Source: Riptortus pedestris (Eukaryota; Arthropoda; Insecta; Hemiptera; Alydidae). Taken from it: a stretch of 64,000 nt of DNA. Where the stretch lies: NCBI GenBank assembly GCA_019009955.1, contig CM032229.1, positions 142,747,501-142,811,500 on the forward strand, written 5' to 3'. How positions within the stretch are numbered: position 1 is the first letter of the stretch; the number at the start of each line of letters is the position of its first letter. Below, one piece after another: positions 32,195 through 47,524 of this stretch. Both the position numbers and the translations under genes were made by a program. The notes under the pieces were generated by a model. It worked only from the letters and a program-made list of their open reading frames with translations. It had not been told where the DNA came from and did not search any database.

Positions 32195-33878
32195 TGGCCG
32201 TATTACATCTGATAGAGTCTTGTAATTTACGATACTAACAGATCAGTCGATAAGAATAAAATTGTACGATACATTTCTTTGTGGTAGGGGGAGTCAGGTT
32301 TTCAGAAATTTTTAAAGACCTATTGTTAAACGTGATTTCACGAATGAGAGTCTAGAATTTTATTATTCAAGTTTCATGAAATTAAAAATAATAATAAAAC
32401 AATAAATACAAGTATTTTAAGTAAATAAACAAATAAGTCCTTGGTAAACTCATGTACCTTAATTACATTAATTTCAGAATTAGTTCCTGAATTTCCTCCA
32501 TTTCATTCAGAAATTGCATGAGAGTAAAAGAATCAAATCTAGGCTGCCGTTTTTAAAAAAAAGGAGAATCATGTCTGTTATCTACCCATTATTATCATTT
32601 CTGCAGTATCCATTATTATTATAATAAGTTATTATGTGTCAATGTTTCTTGTAGTTTACGCGGCAGAGACTGAATAGGAAAGGGAAATTTGTACAATACT
32701 TTCCTTCAAGGAGGGGGAAAAAAGTCAATGCAGTAAAAAAAAATCTGAAACCAATTTTACCTAAATTAAACGTCACAAAGGATGACGACAAATAATGAAA
32801 ATTGCAGAAAAAAATTCTTATTATGGGGTTAAAAAAGATTCTCCATTGATGTTTTTTAAAAGGATTCAATAGCATCTCAGGATTATTATATTGATCTATT
32901 GATCGTTAATGATTGCTTAAACGAAGTTTCCGCAGCATCCAAATTGCATAATGTATTTTAAAAGTTGTGGTAGACCAATTATGAATTACCTTTAAATGAT
33001 ATGGATGGGAAAATTCAATAGGCCGATTTATGATTATCTTCTCTTTAATAATCTAGACTATTTAAAAAATATTAACTTTCAAAGAAACTTTTTTAGCTAG
33101 ATGCTTTATTAGAACCAAAATTACAGATAGAAATTGAAATCAAGAAAATTGAAAATACATTCTCATTGTCAGATTGGGCTATACTCCGTCGGTGTTGGTT
33201 TACGCTCAAGATATTTATCCCGGGGGGGGGGACCACAGCTGGTAACTATCGGCGCAACTCGAGGAAGCTCCAAACCCATTCAATTAATTTGAAGTGGTAA
33301 TATGGCTATAGTTATTATAACTATAACCGAAAAACGATATATAAACCTGGTTTGAGTTATCTTGAACTTTTTTTTAAATTTTTATGGTAACCATCATTGG
33401 CGTATTGACATTTCTTCTTGATAAACACTGTACGCCTCTATCTGTCACATTTATTTGGAAATTGCTCAAAAATTGAAGTTTATCGCAAACAAGGATTGAT
33501 ATATTTTTCATTATAACAGATTTATTGAGGTTGCATTCTTTTACTAGGCAAAAATAAGCTATTTTATAACATACCCACAGTTTCATCTTAATTTCTGTAA
33601 GGATTAATGAAGAATATAAATAAATAAAAAAATATTCATCTTGTTAAAACACCTAAGATCAAATTCAAATATAATCACCAAAAGAAATCCATATTTCTTC
33701 GTACTCATTAGGCTTTTTAAAATGCCTTTACGAAGTCTTACTGCTAAAGGTCTAGGAAGGGATTGGTCCTTTTAGACTAGTCTATTCTCAGTGTTGGCCA
33801 TTAGACTTGGTGGTTTATGCAAAGTTATCAGAAGATCCCACTCACGATTATAGAACTGGTACTGCTCAGTAAACTCAA
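32195..33878. other. Intergenic, no gene recognised
   Basis: AT-rich sequence without recognisable repeats or coding frames. A short G-run lies near 33222. Confidence 0.5.
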
Positions 33879-34771
33879 TAAGTCCGACACGCAGGGGCTA
33901 CGTAAACTAAGCAGATTTCCCTCGTGAAGTTTAATAATAGATAAACCTGCACACGGCTAACACAACACTACCGTGAATATTAAAAGAATAAATACAAACG
34001 GTAATAAGAAATCTTTCCCCTCCCGGAAGGAAGCGTCTCAAATGTAAACAAATAGGTCTGCCAACGGGTCACCGTAGAGAAAAAAAATTACTGAAATATA
34101 TCAGAATATAACATATTATTTTAATAGAAAACTATGTGCTATATTTAGTACTGTAATTTATAATGAATCAGAATAATTTTTATCTCGATCAATCAAAGCT
34201 TAGTAGTCCAAAAATTTAAGACGGGGGAGATTACAAGAACATATTTTCATATATCTCGTAAAATAAAGGTCTCTGGAAAACAATATTTGGGATTTAAGCT
34301 TAGAATAATGTGGTTTATTATATAACAGAATATTGTTTATGTAACACGAGTAGAAGTGAGGGTTTAGTGAAAGCTGAAAACAGAAAAATGCAAATATCTG
34401 GGTTAGTAATCAAGATATTGAAAAACCGTATATAACATTTATAGAACCTTTAATTTTTAATAATGTTTGTCCTATACATTTTTTCGATCAGACGCATAAT
34501 AACGGAGGTATTTCGATTTTTTTTTTTAATTCCCCCCTCACCCCATTCCGAATTCAGCCTTTAACGAACCTGATCTTTATTATTACACAAAAAGTTTAAA
34601 TATCCAGTTTGGTAACGATCAAACAAAAATTACGACCGCTTGAGCGTTAACAGAATATGTAAATATATATCTATAAAATTTTGAAAGGACCTCATTTTCG
34701 TCATCTCCTAGGTAGGATCATGGAGATTTGAGGAAATGTTTGAGTACTCCCTAAAGGGAAATCTGCTAAAA
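33879..34771 (+). mobile_element. Rolling-circle (HINE-like) element, first of a head-to-tail pair
   Basis: Forward copy of about 890 bp: 5' AAGTCCGACACGCAGGGGCT then TAAGCAGATTTCCC; core ACGCATAATAACGGAGG and GCGACCGCT-like block; 3' CCTAAAGGGAAATCTGCTAAAA. It has lost about 40 bp of the 3' region, including one arm of the terminal palindrome. Its final AAAA is also the start of the next copy. Confidence 0.85.
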
Positions 34772-34799
34772 GTCCGTCACGCTGAGTAGCGTAATTTAA

Positions 34800-35734
34800 C
34801 CCTTCACAGGCAAGGCTGGGTCACCGGTGACCCAGAGGTTGGTAAAAATAATATTCTGAGTAAAGTAAGGGAAGGAGGGGAGGGGGAGTGCACGGTACCC
34901 CTCCCCTCCTTCCGAGAGTTGATGAAAAAGAAATTGAGAATCAGCCTGGACCCAGCACTTCAAGACGTCGGTGTGTTTTTTGTGAAAAATCAAGAGATCG
35001 TAAGGGTACACCAAATTGCGCTCATTGTAATCGCAGCCTACGTGCTGAGCATAGGCTAAGTATTTGTTCTCGATGCATTACCAGAGTCTCACCTGAAGAA
35101 GATGAAGAAATAGAAGATTGTTAGATTGTTCTGAGTTTGAAGTATTAGTGAACTTTCATTACTAAGAGTTTATTCCCTTTTTTTGATTTTTTATCCCTCA
35201 TATTTTCTTATTCTTTTTTCCGTAGAGTATTTTTTTATATATATTTTTTCTGTAAGAGTTTAAACTTTTATTTTGATCTGGAAAGTTTTTGACTGTTCAG
35301 AGTAGGAAAAATTATTGCTGGACTGCCGGATGAAATGGAAGACTGATGACTTACTGAAAATTATTTAATCACTAAGATTTTATAAAATTTTCTCGTCTTT
35401 TATAGCTGGAAATTTTTTATTTTTTCCCTACTAGGAGTTTACTCGTTTAATTTTTATCTTTTATCCTATATGGATACCAAAGGTCTGGAACTCTACGTTC
35501 CTACTAATTTAAGTATAGTTCCTACTAATGTAAGTTTTTGTATTTTTATCATATTATTTATATTGCTAAATAAAATAAATTTTTCAAACTAAACTTTCTT
35601 TTTTTATATAAAAAAAAACAACAACAACTGGAATATTTTTGTTAAAATGAAAAAAATGTGCTATAAATATGACTGGGTCACTGGTGACCCAGCTTGCCTG
35701 CAATGTAATTTTCATATTCCTTGTCTGTGAAGGG
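34800..35734 (+). mobile_element. piggyBac-like element, internally deleted
   Basis: Flanked on both sides by TTAA (34796-34799 and 35735-35738), the duplication diagnostic of the piggyBac superfamily. The terminal inverted repeat begins CCCTTCACAG at the left and ends CTGTGAAGGG at the right. Just inside each end is a 20 bp palindrome: CTGGGTCACCGGTGACCCAG at the left, and the same with one change (ACTGGT) at the right. At 935 bp it is far too short to carry a whole transposase (usually about 600 residues). It retains only the C-terminal zinc-finger segment listed below. Confidence 0.85.
34888..35124 (+). pseudogene. piggyBac transposase C-terminal cysteine-rich domain remnant
   Basis: A 78-codon frame. 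After an acidic linker it reads RRRCVFCEKSRDRKGTPNC, then AHC, and after a basic stretch ICSRC. Spaced Cys pairs with a preceding Arg-rich strand and RKGT match the cysteine-rich domain at the C-terminus of piggyBac transposases, which binds the end repeats. The frame ends with an acidic tail and TAG. There is no DDD catalytic domain upstream, because the element is internally deleted. Whether this fragment is expressed is unknown. Confidence 0.7.
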
Positions 35735-36125
35735 TTAAGAATATTTCCCATCTCATTACATTTATTTCACTACATATACTCTATTTTTAAATAAAAGTCC
35801 AATGAGTAAAAGAGGGGGATTCAGAAGACTGAAAACAAAAAGTACGAATAACACTACATATTTGAGTTACGAAAATGTGTACAGTAAATTTAAAGCATCA
35901 ATAGCTTAACGAGATTGGTTCTATACCTTCTTCTGATCCTGCACAGAACAAAGGAGATATTTTGAATTTTCGAATCCCCCTCCTTGAACCCCCCCCCCAA
36001 TATGATTCCTGGCCCGATTTCTAAAAAGTAACGAATATGATCTTCAGGGTTAAATGAAACAGGTAAATAATGAGTATGGCATAAATCAAATAATCATTTT
36101 TGAGTAAAGAAATACAATTTTAATT

Positions 36126-36969
36126 GATGACACAACACTATTTGCATGTACATCTTGCTAATATTTTACTTCTGGGTCACTGTCAAAATGTTATGAAAAT
36201 GTTCAGGGTCTCTTTTGTTCAGTTTTCCCTGACATCTGTAAAATTTCAGATGTTGTTCTCATACCATACGAGCTATGTTGCACATTGGGATAGTTGACTC
36301 ACAAATATAAAAAAAGTCTATTTAAATCCTTCAGCTGTTTTAAAATGAACCAGGAATAAAGGGCCCAGGGACAGACAGAATTTCAATTTTGGTGCCATTG
36401 TTCTTAGAATGAATGACCTGAGGCGCAAAGGTAACTTTTTCTCAATCAAATTCAGGCAGACTTTAGGTGGGGCATAATTTTATTTATACAGATATACAAG
36501 TGGTGATTGAAGTGCCAGGACCTATCACATTGCTTTCAGTTCTATTATTCAGTGTAATACAATAATACCGCCTATGGTAATGCATGCTACTTCTTTATTA
36601 AAGTAGTTACTCCACAGGCTCCCGATGCTGAGTGGGCACTGGAAGGAAGGCAAGTCACTATGTACACTGACTGCACAAGCCCCCCCCCCCCTCCATGGGT
36701 TTTTCATATATAGCTTACCACCTAAGGAAAGATAATCCTACATCCAACAGGGCAGAGCAAGATAATTAAAGCACAGGCAGAAATGAACTCTGAATAAGTG
36801 AGAACCTTTGTTGAGTGATCTAAAAACAAAATAAATTCACTTCCTCCAATTTTACTTACAAGGAGATGTGAAACATGTTTATAAAAATAGGTATAAAATA
36901 ATTTTTTTCGATATCACTCAGTTGGTTATAATATTTTTAAAACAAGTGGTAGATTTCCAATTTAAGTGA
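36126..36969. other. Non-coding, decayed sequence
   Basis: No identifiable gene or repeat. A C-rich run lies at about 36681. It lies to the left of a decayed minus-strand LINE and may be part of its 3' region. Confidence 0.35.
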
Positions 36970-37225
36970 GGAACTCAGGTTAGCCATGAGAGTCAAATGT
37001 TTGGCTTCAATCAAATATGGTAAACCATATTAAACATACCTTGAGTAAACCTAATGTGGAGAGCTCCATTCCCACCTGGCCAAGAGAAATAGGTTCATAT
37101 ATGGTTTCAGTGACGAACTCATTAAATGAAATCCTTAGTCCCCTTGGCCAGTAAACGGTGGTAACCTGTATTTAGCCCATCCCAATTAGCCATAGTAACA
37201 AAAAGTAGTAGTAATAATAATACAA
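36970..37225 (+). repeat. tRNA-derived SINE copy, rearranged
   Basis: Head AACTCAGGTTAGCCATGAGA and body blocks AACTCATTAAATGAAATCC, GGTGGTAACCTGTATTTAGC and CCCAATTAGCCATAGTA. The region between the A and B boxes is enlarged by a duplicated TGGTAAACC-like segment, and the B box (GAGCTCCATTCCC) is degenerate. Confidence 0.65.
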
Positions 37226-37619
37226 GTTTAATTGATCTTGTTATAAGTTGCAGCTTAGCATAGTATCTCTTAGTTTATAACACAGTGTACTTAGCATTTA
37301 TGATTAAAACTCTTGTATTTGTGTATCATCACCAACCATTGGGTACTTTCAGAAGGTGCTCTTTTAATACACCCAACAAAATCCATCCATGAAAAGTTTG
37401 ATGCTTTAAAAAGTGACTTTCTAAGCCTCCCTTTTTCTTTATGCCCAATAATAAAGTATGCATTTATGATAAAAGTATATAGGTCTAGGACACATCGTCA
37501 GCCTACTGTGTATGGCACCACTAGGATATGTCTTTGTTTTTCAACCATAAAAGATCAATGGGACTCCATATCAAATACTAGTGGTAGCCTCAAAAGCAGA
37601 CACCTGCTCTGGTTTTGAC

Positions 37620-38140
37620 CTCACAAAAAGTATGTTCTAATGCTATCCTCTTCAATCTGGTGAGCTTGTTAGGTATTTTGACTGCAATGCATCCAGTAAT
37701 TTAAGTCTGTCTAAACTCTCATATGCCTCCCAAAAATCAATTAAGAGATCATTGACCAAGTGATGACAGACCAATACTTTTAGGCTTTCTGAAGAATTTG
37801 TCTAATACTAAACAGGAAATCTGTGGTCAATATTCCTGGGCAAAATCCACCCCGGTACTCTCCCAGTATACTATCACCCCTCTACAACACAAGACCATGG
37901 ACAGGAACTAAAAGGCAGTAGGAAGAAACACTATACCAGCAAAATTTCCATTTTTCTCTTTTTTAAATAGGTAAAATATCGCTACACCCCCACCTCTCTT
38001 TTCTACTGGCATATTTTCCTCTATCCAATCATAATTAACTGATAAATTTCATCCCTGATAATGGCATATTCTACATAATTTAGTAATTCAGAAAGGATTT
38101 CATCTGGTGCTGAAGCTTTATTATTTTTTAGACATGCCAA
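37620..38140 (-). pseudogene. LINE reverse transcriptase remnant
   Basis: On the - strand, 37848 down to 37783 encodes GFCPGILTTDFLFSIRQILQ. This matches the GFRPGRST-x-D-x-IF-x-LRQI motif of RTE/Jockey-type reverse transcriptases. Upstream on that strand, about 38120-38040, APDEILSELLNYV matches the segment that precedes it in such proteins (G-P-D-x-I-x-x-ELL). Many stops and frameshifts show it is dead. The element probably extends left towards 36200, too decayed to trace. Confidence 0.65.
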
Positions 38141-38319
38141 TTTTCACAATCTTATATCTAACAGGTGGTGATTCAGCTTCCTCAATATTCTAATCATTGA
38201 ACAGATCCATCAGTCAGTTTCCCAACTGAGATTAACATATCTTTGAATAACAGTGCCCATCTATTTGCCATTATCACAATATTTAATAAGGTCCCTTCAA
38301 GACTCAAATATTAATTGAG

Positions 38320-38548
38320 TACTGTTGTCATACCTGTCGGTGGTGACCGTCGCCACTGGCTGATGGTCGAGTACAGCTTGCAAGCGCTTTCAATACAATG
38401 GCACCATCTTCAAGCCCGTCAAAAAGTGTACTGCAGTACAACTTTTTAACGGGCTTGAAGATGGTGCCATTGTATCGAAAGCGCTTGCCAGTTGTAATTG
38501 ATCATCAGCCAGTGACGACGGTCTCCACCGACAGGTATGACAACAGTA
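38320..38548. repeat. Near-perfect 229 bp palindrome (Penelope-like ends in inverted orientation, or foldback MITE)
   Basis: Two arms of about 110 bp are inverted around the centre GTACTGCAGTAC (38428-38439). The outer ends read TACTGTTGTCATACC and its complement GGTATGACAACAGTA, so TA flanks an inverted CTGTTGTCATACC. The arms include GGCACCATCTTCAAGCCCG and GCGCTTTC in opposite directions. Each arm contains a CTTGAAGA..GAAAGCGCTTGC string resembling the hammerhead-bearing ends of Penelope-like elements. The arms differ at only a few sites, apart from a short unequal segment near the GCTGATG block. A transcript would fold into one long hairpin. Confidence 0.75.
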
Positions 38549-38779
38549 TCATTTATATTGGTGGTTCTAACCCTTTATTTGAATTTCCATTAATTGAGTA
38601 AGTTCATGTGTTACCAAAAATATTCCTAAAAATATTAAAAATTCCTTATTTTTAAATTTTAATATAAAACAAATTATGTATCATTTGTAAAATAAAAATA
38701 TTTGAGTTCATGTTGTATTTTACTTTTTGAATGTGTTCTTGAATATATTTTTCTCATAGAGATGTGCTGGACGGTAACT

Positions 38780-39710
38780 GTATATTTATCTGCGGTAGAG
38801 CACTTTCAGAGCAAGAGTTCAATCATTAGTATCCTGTCAATACACAAACAATATAACAAATACTCATCAAATTAACAAATTATATGGTATATACTTAGCA
38901 GTTATCGGGAGGCCAGCCATTAAAAGACGATTACTAAATCATATTAAAAAAAAAAAAAAAAACACTATTTAAAATAAGAAGAATTTAGTTGAATGGCAAA
39001 ATATAATTATAAATTACAGTTAGCTCAAAACAGAATGATTTTGTTGAGTTGCAACACACGCCCCCAGCCACATGAACTCCACAAGGTAGTTGTTCAAGTG
39101 GTGTAATAATAAATGATCACCAATTGGTGATAATAAGCACCAAGTGATTTTAAAAAATGATCATTCATTTTCTGATAAAGATTGACTAAGATAACCTTGT
39201 CAAGTATGAAAAGTCTAAAGCGATACACAATTTTGAACCAGTAAATATTTTATCTGTAAATAATGAATAGCCTTCTGTTAACCATATTGTCATTTATAAA
39301 TTCTAGATGTGTTATTTTAAATAATAAAGTGATTTAATAACCATCTTTAAATGGGTGGCCTCTCAATAACCGATAAGTACCATTTTCCTCGATCTACAAA
39401 ATTATTAAAAACAGTTAACAGGAAGAAAACTTTTGTCGATATAATAAAAAGATATAGAAACGAAACAAACATGAAGCCTATTTTTAATATCAAAATAAAA
39501 ACACCTGGGGTCTAAAACCACTACACACACAAAATGCTTCATTTTAGTTCCTATATAAAAGTTTTTAATAATTTAGTAGATTAAGGAAAATTGTACCATA
39601 CACCATATAATTTGTTAACTTGAAGAGTATTTGTTATATTGTTTGTGTGTTGACAGTGCACTGATGATGGAGTCTAGCTCTGATAACGCACTGTCGCAGT
39701 TAAATATATT
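38780..39710. repeat. Foldback pair of Penelope-like terminal segments
   Basis: Left arm about 38780-38945 and right arm about 39330-39710 are inverted copies. Shared blocks (one complemented) are TATATTTA-CTGCG, CAAACAATATAACAAATACT, AACAAATTATATGGT and TTATCGG-GAGGCCA. The right arm holds about 200 bp extra. Its outer part reads CTGATGATGGAG..GCTC then GATAA, and the left arm on the - strand reads CTAATGA..CTCTGAAA. These are decayed versions of the hammerhead core. The 385 bp between the arms is AT-rich and non-coding. Confidence 0.55.
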
Positions 39711-40374
39711 GTTTATGGAAGGAAGCCCAGCTTTTGTCTTTTCCTCTTGTTCTTGAGTATATTGAACAAATAATAATAAAATATATATTGCCTAGAAGCA
39801 GAATTTTGGGAATTATCTGCAGTAAAATAATTGCTTAACCCATGCAGTACCGATCTCTCAGTTGTGTCAGTCTATGTTTCTCTGGGTGGCTGGTCACGCA
39901 ACTTTTGCATTAATTCCTATCCAGAATTTTCCCCTTGGCCACACAAAGTAGGCCTGTACTAGAATAGATTAAAGAAAAATAGAAAAGATTCAAAATATCA
40001 AAAGTATTATGACTTTTATGAATAGTTCTAATTGATTCTCTGATAACAATCAATAAGTGAGACAACACAATCTCACCTCAAGTTGAAGGTAGTATTTTAC
40101 ACCTTTAAAATCTTATACTCTTAAAACCTTAAACTTGTAGAACAAATTTTGATAGAAGAAGGGTATATTGAAATGAATCAGAACATTATTAAAGTTTCAC
40201 TTTAAGTACAAACAAATGCATTTTGATGTTATAATAATAAATATATAAAATATTAATAAAAATAATAAAATAGTTTCAAAGTGGTTAAATTACACAAAGT
40301 GAATAATGACATGGTAATAAAAATATATAAATCATAAATAAAATCTCTCCAATCGAACATTTTTAGAGTCATAG

Positions 40375-44865
<4,491 letters not shown>

Positions 44866-45249
44866 CTACAAAGAAAACAACATAAAACTGCAGGAATAGT
44901 TGATTGTTAACACTTGGTATTTGAAATATATTAATGTGCTACAGTAAAGGTATAGTTACTAACGTCTTGGAGACTATTTAAGAAGTGTAATTAACAAAAC
45001 TGAACAACAAACAAGTTAACAAAACGCAGGAATGTTAACGACCTCACTGACTCATACAGCTGATAGCCCCTCCTACCCAACACGTAATTCTATCAACAAT
45101 TCTAAGAATGTCCTCTAAAAAAAAAATTACTTCTATTAAAACAAAAACGTTTGCACAAACTCCCCTAAATAAATAAAATAATAATTTTTTAAATCATTTT
45201 AAACCAACGTTGAATATAAAAAGAAGTCGGAATAATTAAACGCTTAGTG

Positions 45250-45282
45250 TACTTTTGAGCGGGAAGAGATATTTGGCGGGAT
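45250..45282 (-). promoter_or_regulatory. Possible sqh upstream regulatory cluster (E2F-like sites)
   Basis: GAGCGGGAA (about 45257-45265) and TTTGGCGGGA (45272-45281) resemble E2F sites (TTTSSCGC). They lie about 410 bp upstream of the sqh start codon, beyond the inferred 5' UTR intron. The matches are short, no initiator could be assigned, and the call is weak. Confidence 0.2.
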
Positions 45283-45743
45283 TTTCAAACATGAATTGAG
45301 TCAAGCCAAACGTATGTTGAATTTACAAGAGAACTTGTTCATAATAATACAAATATTTAAACTGACTGGAAAATATAATTTTGAATCCTTACTGGAGTAT
45401 AGTTTAAAGGAGCGAGTACCGCCAAGGACTGAGCAGTGTGTTCATAATGCCTGGCCCATATTATCCCACTCTCTCCAGACCATATTTGGTCACTTTGCCT
45501 GATCCTTTACTTCCATACAAGGCTCTCCCTTCCACATCAAACTTAACTCTCAGCAACTCAAACGGAGTAGCTGTATTTTCTATTTATTCGTATTAAAATC
45601 AAATAAAAAGTTATAACCATTTGAAAAAAAGAAATATTGATAACAAGAAAATGCACATGTGACCCAGGATCATCTAACTAATAGTCTTTTGCTTTTCTAT
45701 GAAACCCCCATAATGCTAGTTTACAAAAAAAAAAAAAAAAATG

Positions 45744-45915
45744 ATTTATTAAGTCCACTTTTTGGGACTAAGGCTGATTGGGATGTGATATCTGTAGGTT
45801 ACCACCCTTTTCTAGCGGAGATGGGGCTAAGGATTTTATTTAATGAATTTTTCACTAAATAAATTCCTATTGAGAATCCAGCTCAGGACTCTAGGTTTAT
45901 CAAGTGAGATTATGA
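45744..45915 (-). repeat. tRNA-derived SINE copy
   Basis: Reverse copy: TTATTAAGTCCACTTTTTGG, GGTTACCACCCTTTTCTAGC, GGATTTTATTTAATGAA, CACTAAATAAATTCC and AGGTTTATCAAGTGAGATTA. The B box is eroded (GAATCCAGCTC). A poly(A) run precedes it at 45726. Confidence 0.7.
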
Positions 45916-46547
45916 CAAACATCTGCAACTTCTGAACTTGCATGTAGTGTAAAATAAATTGTATTGAATATCAAATTAGAAAAAGAGGGAGGTTATATTA
46001 CAAATTAGACAAAATATATACCCAGCTAAGCTCAGATTTAAAATAATTATATTTTCTAATAGTCAGAATGAAAAATTAAAGATAATTAAATCAGCTTCAA
46101 CCCATAACTTTTATGTGTACTACAATTTATTAAAAGCAGTGAAAAAAATTGTTGTGTATACAATGGTGGTATAGTTGCATTTGTGTTTGTTAAATAAATA
46201 CAGCTAAAACCACCGGCTCTCATTAAAATTTTTACCTTAACATCTAATTTTGAATATCGTTCAAAGGACACTTTTAAATTAGTTTTCACTTTTTTTGGAA
46301 TTTTAATATAGAATTAAATGCAACAAGAAGTGTGTCATAGAGGAACTGTACTTGACAATATTTATGGTTCTCAAAATTATTAAGCTTAAAAAGCATTTTC
46401 ATTACTGCTATCCTTAACTAAAATATTCTTAAAAACAATTTTATTGGTCAATTAAGAAGTAAACAAAATAAAAAAAGAATCACATAATGAATCTTAGGGT
46501 AACTGGAATCTGCTATCAATAGGCATCTTCCCTTTCTGGGCAACAGG

Positions 46548-46602
46548 GTGACCAGAGATTTTATTTAGCAAGTTCATTACAAAATAAATTCCCAATCCTT
46601 TA
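46548..46602 (-). repeat. SINE fragment
   Basis: Short central part: AGATTTTATTTAGCAAGTTC, ATTACAAAATAAATTCCC. Both ends are missing. Confidence 0.5.
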
Positions 46603-47386
46603 TAGGGATCAAAAACATGACTCAAAGTTATTGTAGGGATTTAAGATCAAAGCCGTAATACTAATGCAAAAATATTAGTATACTTTAATAATCCCAGGTA
46701 AAAAATGTTAAAGATGTTTAATGTTTGTTGTACCTTAATATCATGTATAAATATTAACTTTGTAAGCTGCTATCTTCAATTTACTCTTTATAATAAAGGC
46801 TAAATTCATTCATTCAATGTTTAAAAAAATAAAAATTTCAGTTATTCTTAATTCCTACAATTTGAGAATTGAAATTTTTAAAACTTCTTACTAAATTGTA
46901 TTTCCTTACTGCACCCTCAGGGAATGGGTGAACTAAACCTAGTATTAGTTTTTAGGAAAATCCCATTTGATTCCAAGCCGAACCCTAAGAAAAAGTGGTA
47001 GGTATTAAGCATACTATGAGTACACACACTTTATAAAAAATTTCAAAATCTTTGTGTTCGGTATAATGAAATAATGGTAAAGTCTAAAAGGATCGTTTCC
47101 AGAAGAACATACAAAATAATGGATTGGGTAAATGGAAAATGTAGAGCAAAGGAAAACTGTCTGGACTAGACTGCAAAAAATCTGGTAGCAGGATAAACAT
47201 CCACTAACATCAGTAAGGTGATGAAAAAATAGGTTGCAGGTTCTATTTCTGTCATGAGAGAATTCCAATTAGTTACCAGAGTGTGAGTGACTAGCGAGCA
47301 TCTAATTTTAGGTGAATTGGCTTGTCTGATCCCAATGGGTTAACTTTGTTTGTTTGTTTATTATTATTTAATAATAATAATAATAA

Positions 47387-47524
47387 TGAACCTAAGGAGT
47401 TTATTTAATGAGTCCGTCACTAAATAAATTTCTACTGCCCAGGGCGGGAATCGAACCCGCCAATAGGTCTACCATGCGAGATTAAGACCAACACCTTAAC
47501 TCGCACGGCCAACCTGAGCCCCTG
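47387..47524 (-). repeat. tRNA-derived SINE, 3'-truncated copy with well preserved tRNA-like head
   Basis: Reverse copy carrying GGCGGGAATCGAACCCGCC, whose complement contains GGTTCGATTCCC, a nearly perfect B box. The complement of the A-box region follows (TTAACTCGCACGGCCAACCT then GAGCCCC). Only the head and the GTCACTAAATAAATTTCTAC block remain. The well-kept box B suggests a comparatively young insertion. Confidence 0.8.

Larger units (their letters stand above)
34768..36125 (+). mobile_element. Rolling-circle (HINE-like) element split by a piggyBac-like insertion
   Basis: The 5' end AAAAGTCCGTCACGCTGAG then GCGTAATTTAA is cut at 34799 by the piggyBac-like element and resumes at 35735 with TTAAGAATATTTCCC. 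Removing the insertion and one TTAA restores the family's 5' end. The core (AGGAGATATTTTGAATTTTCG, a C-run, CGAATATGATC) is recognisable, but the 3' end is lost near 36125. Confidence 0.75.

Noticed and set aside
47440..47520. Possible tRNA gene (minus strand, near-perfect B box)
   Set aside because: The sequence lacks a complete cloverleaf and is shared with about a dozen dispersed copies, so it is the head of a SINE.
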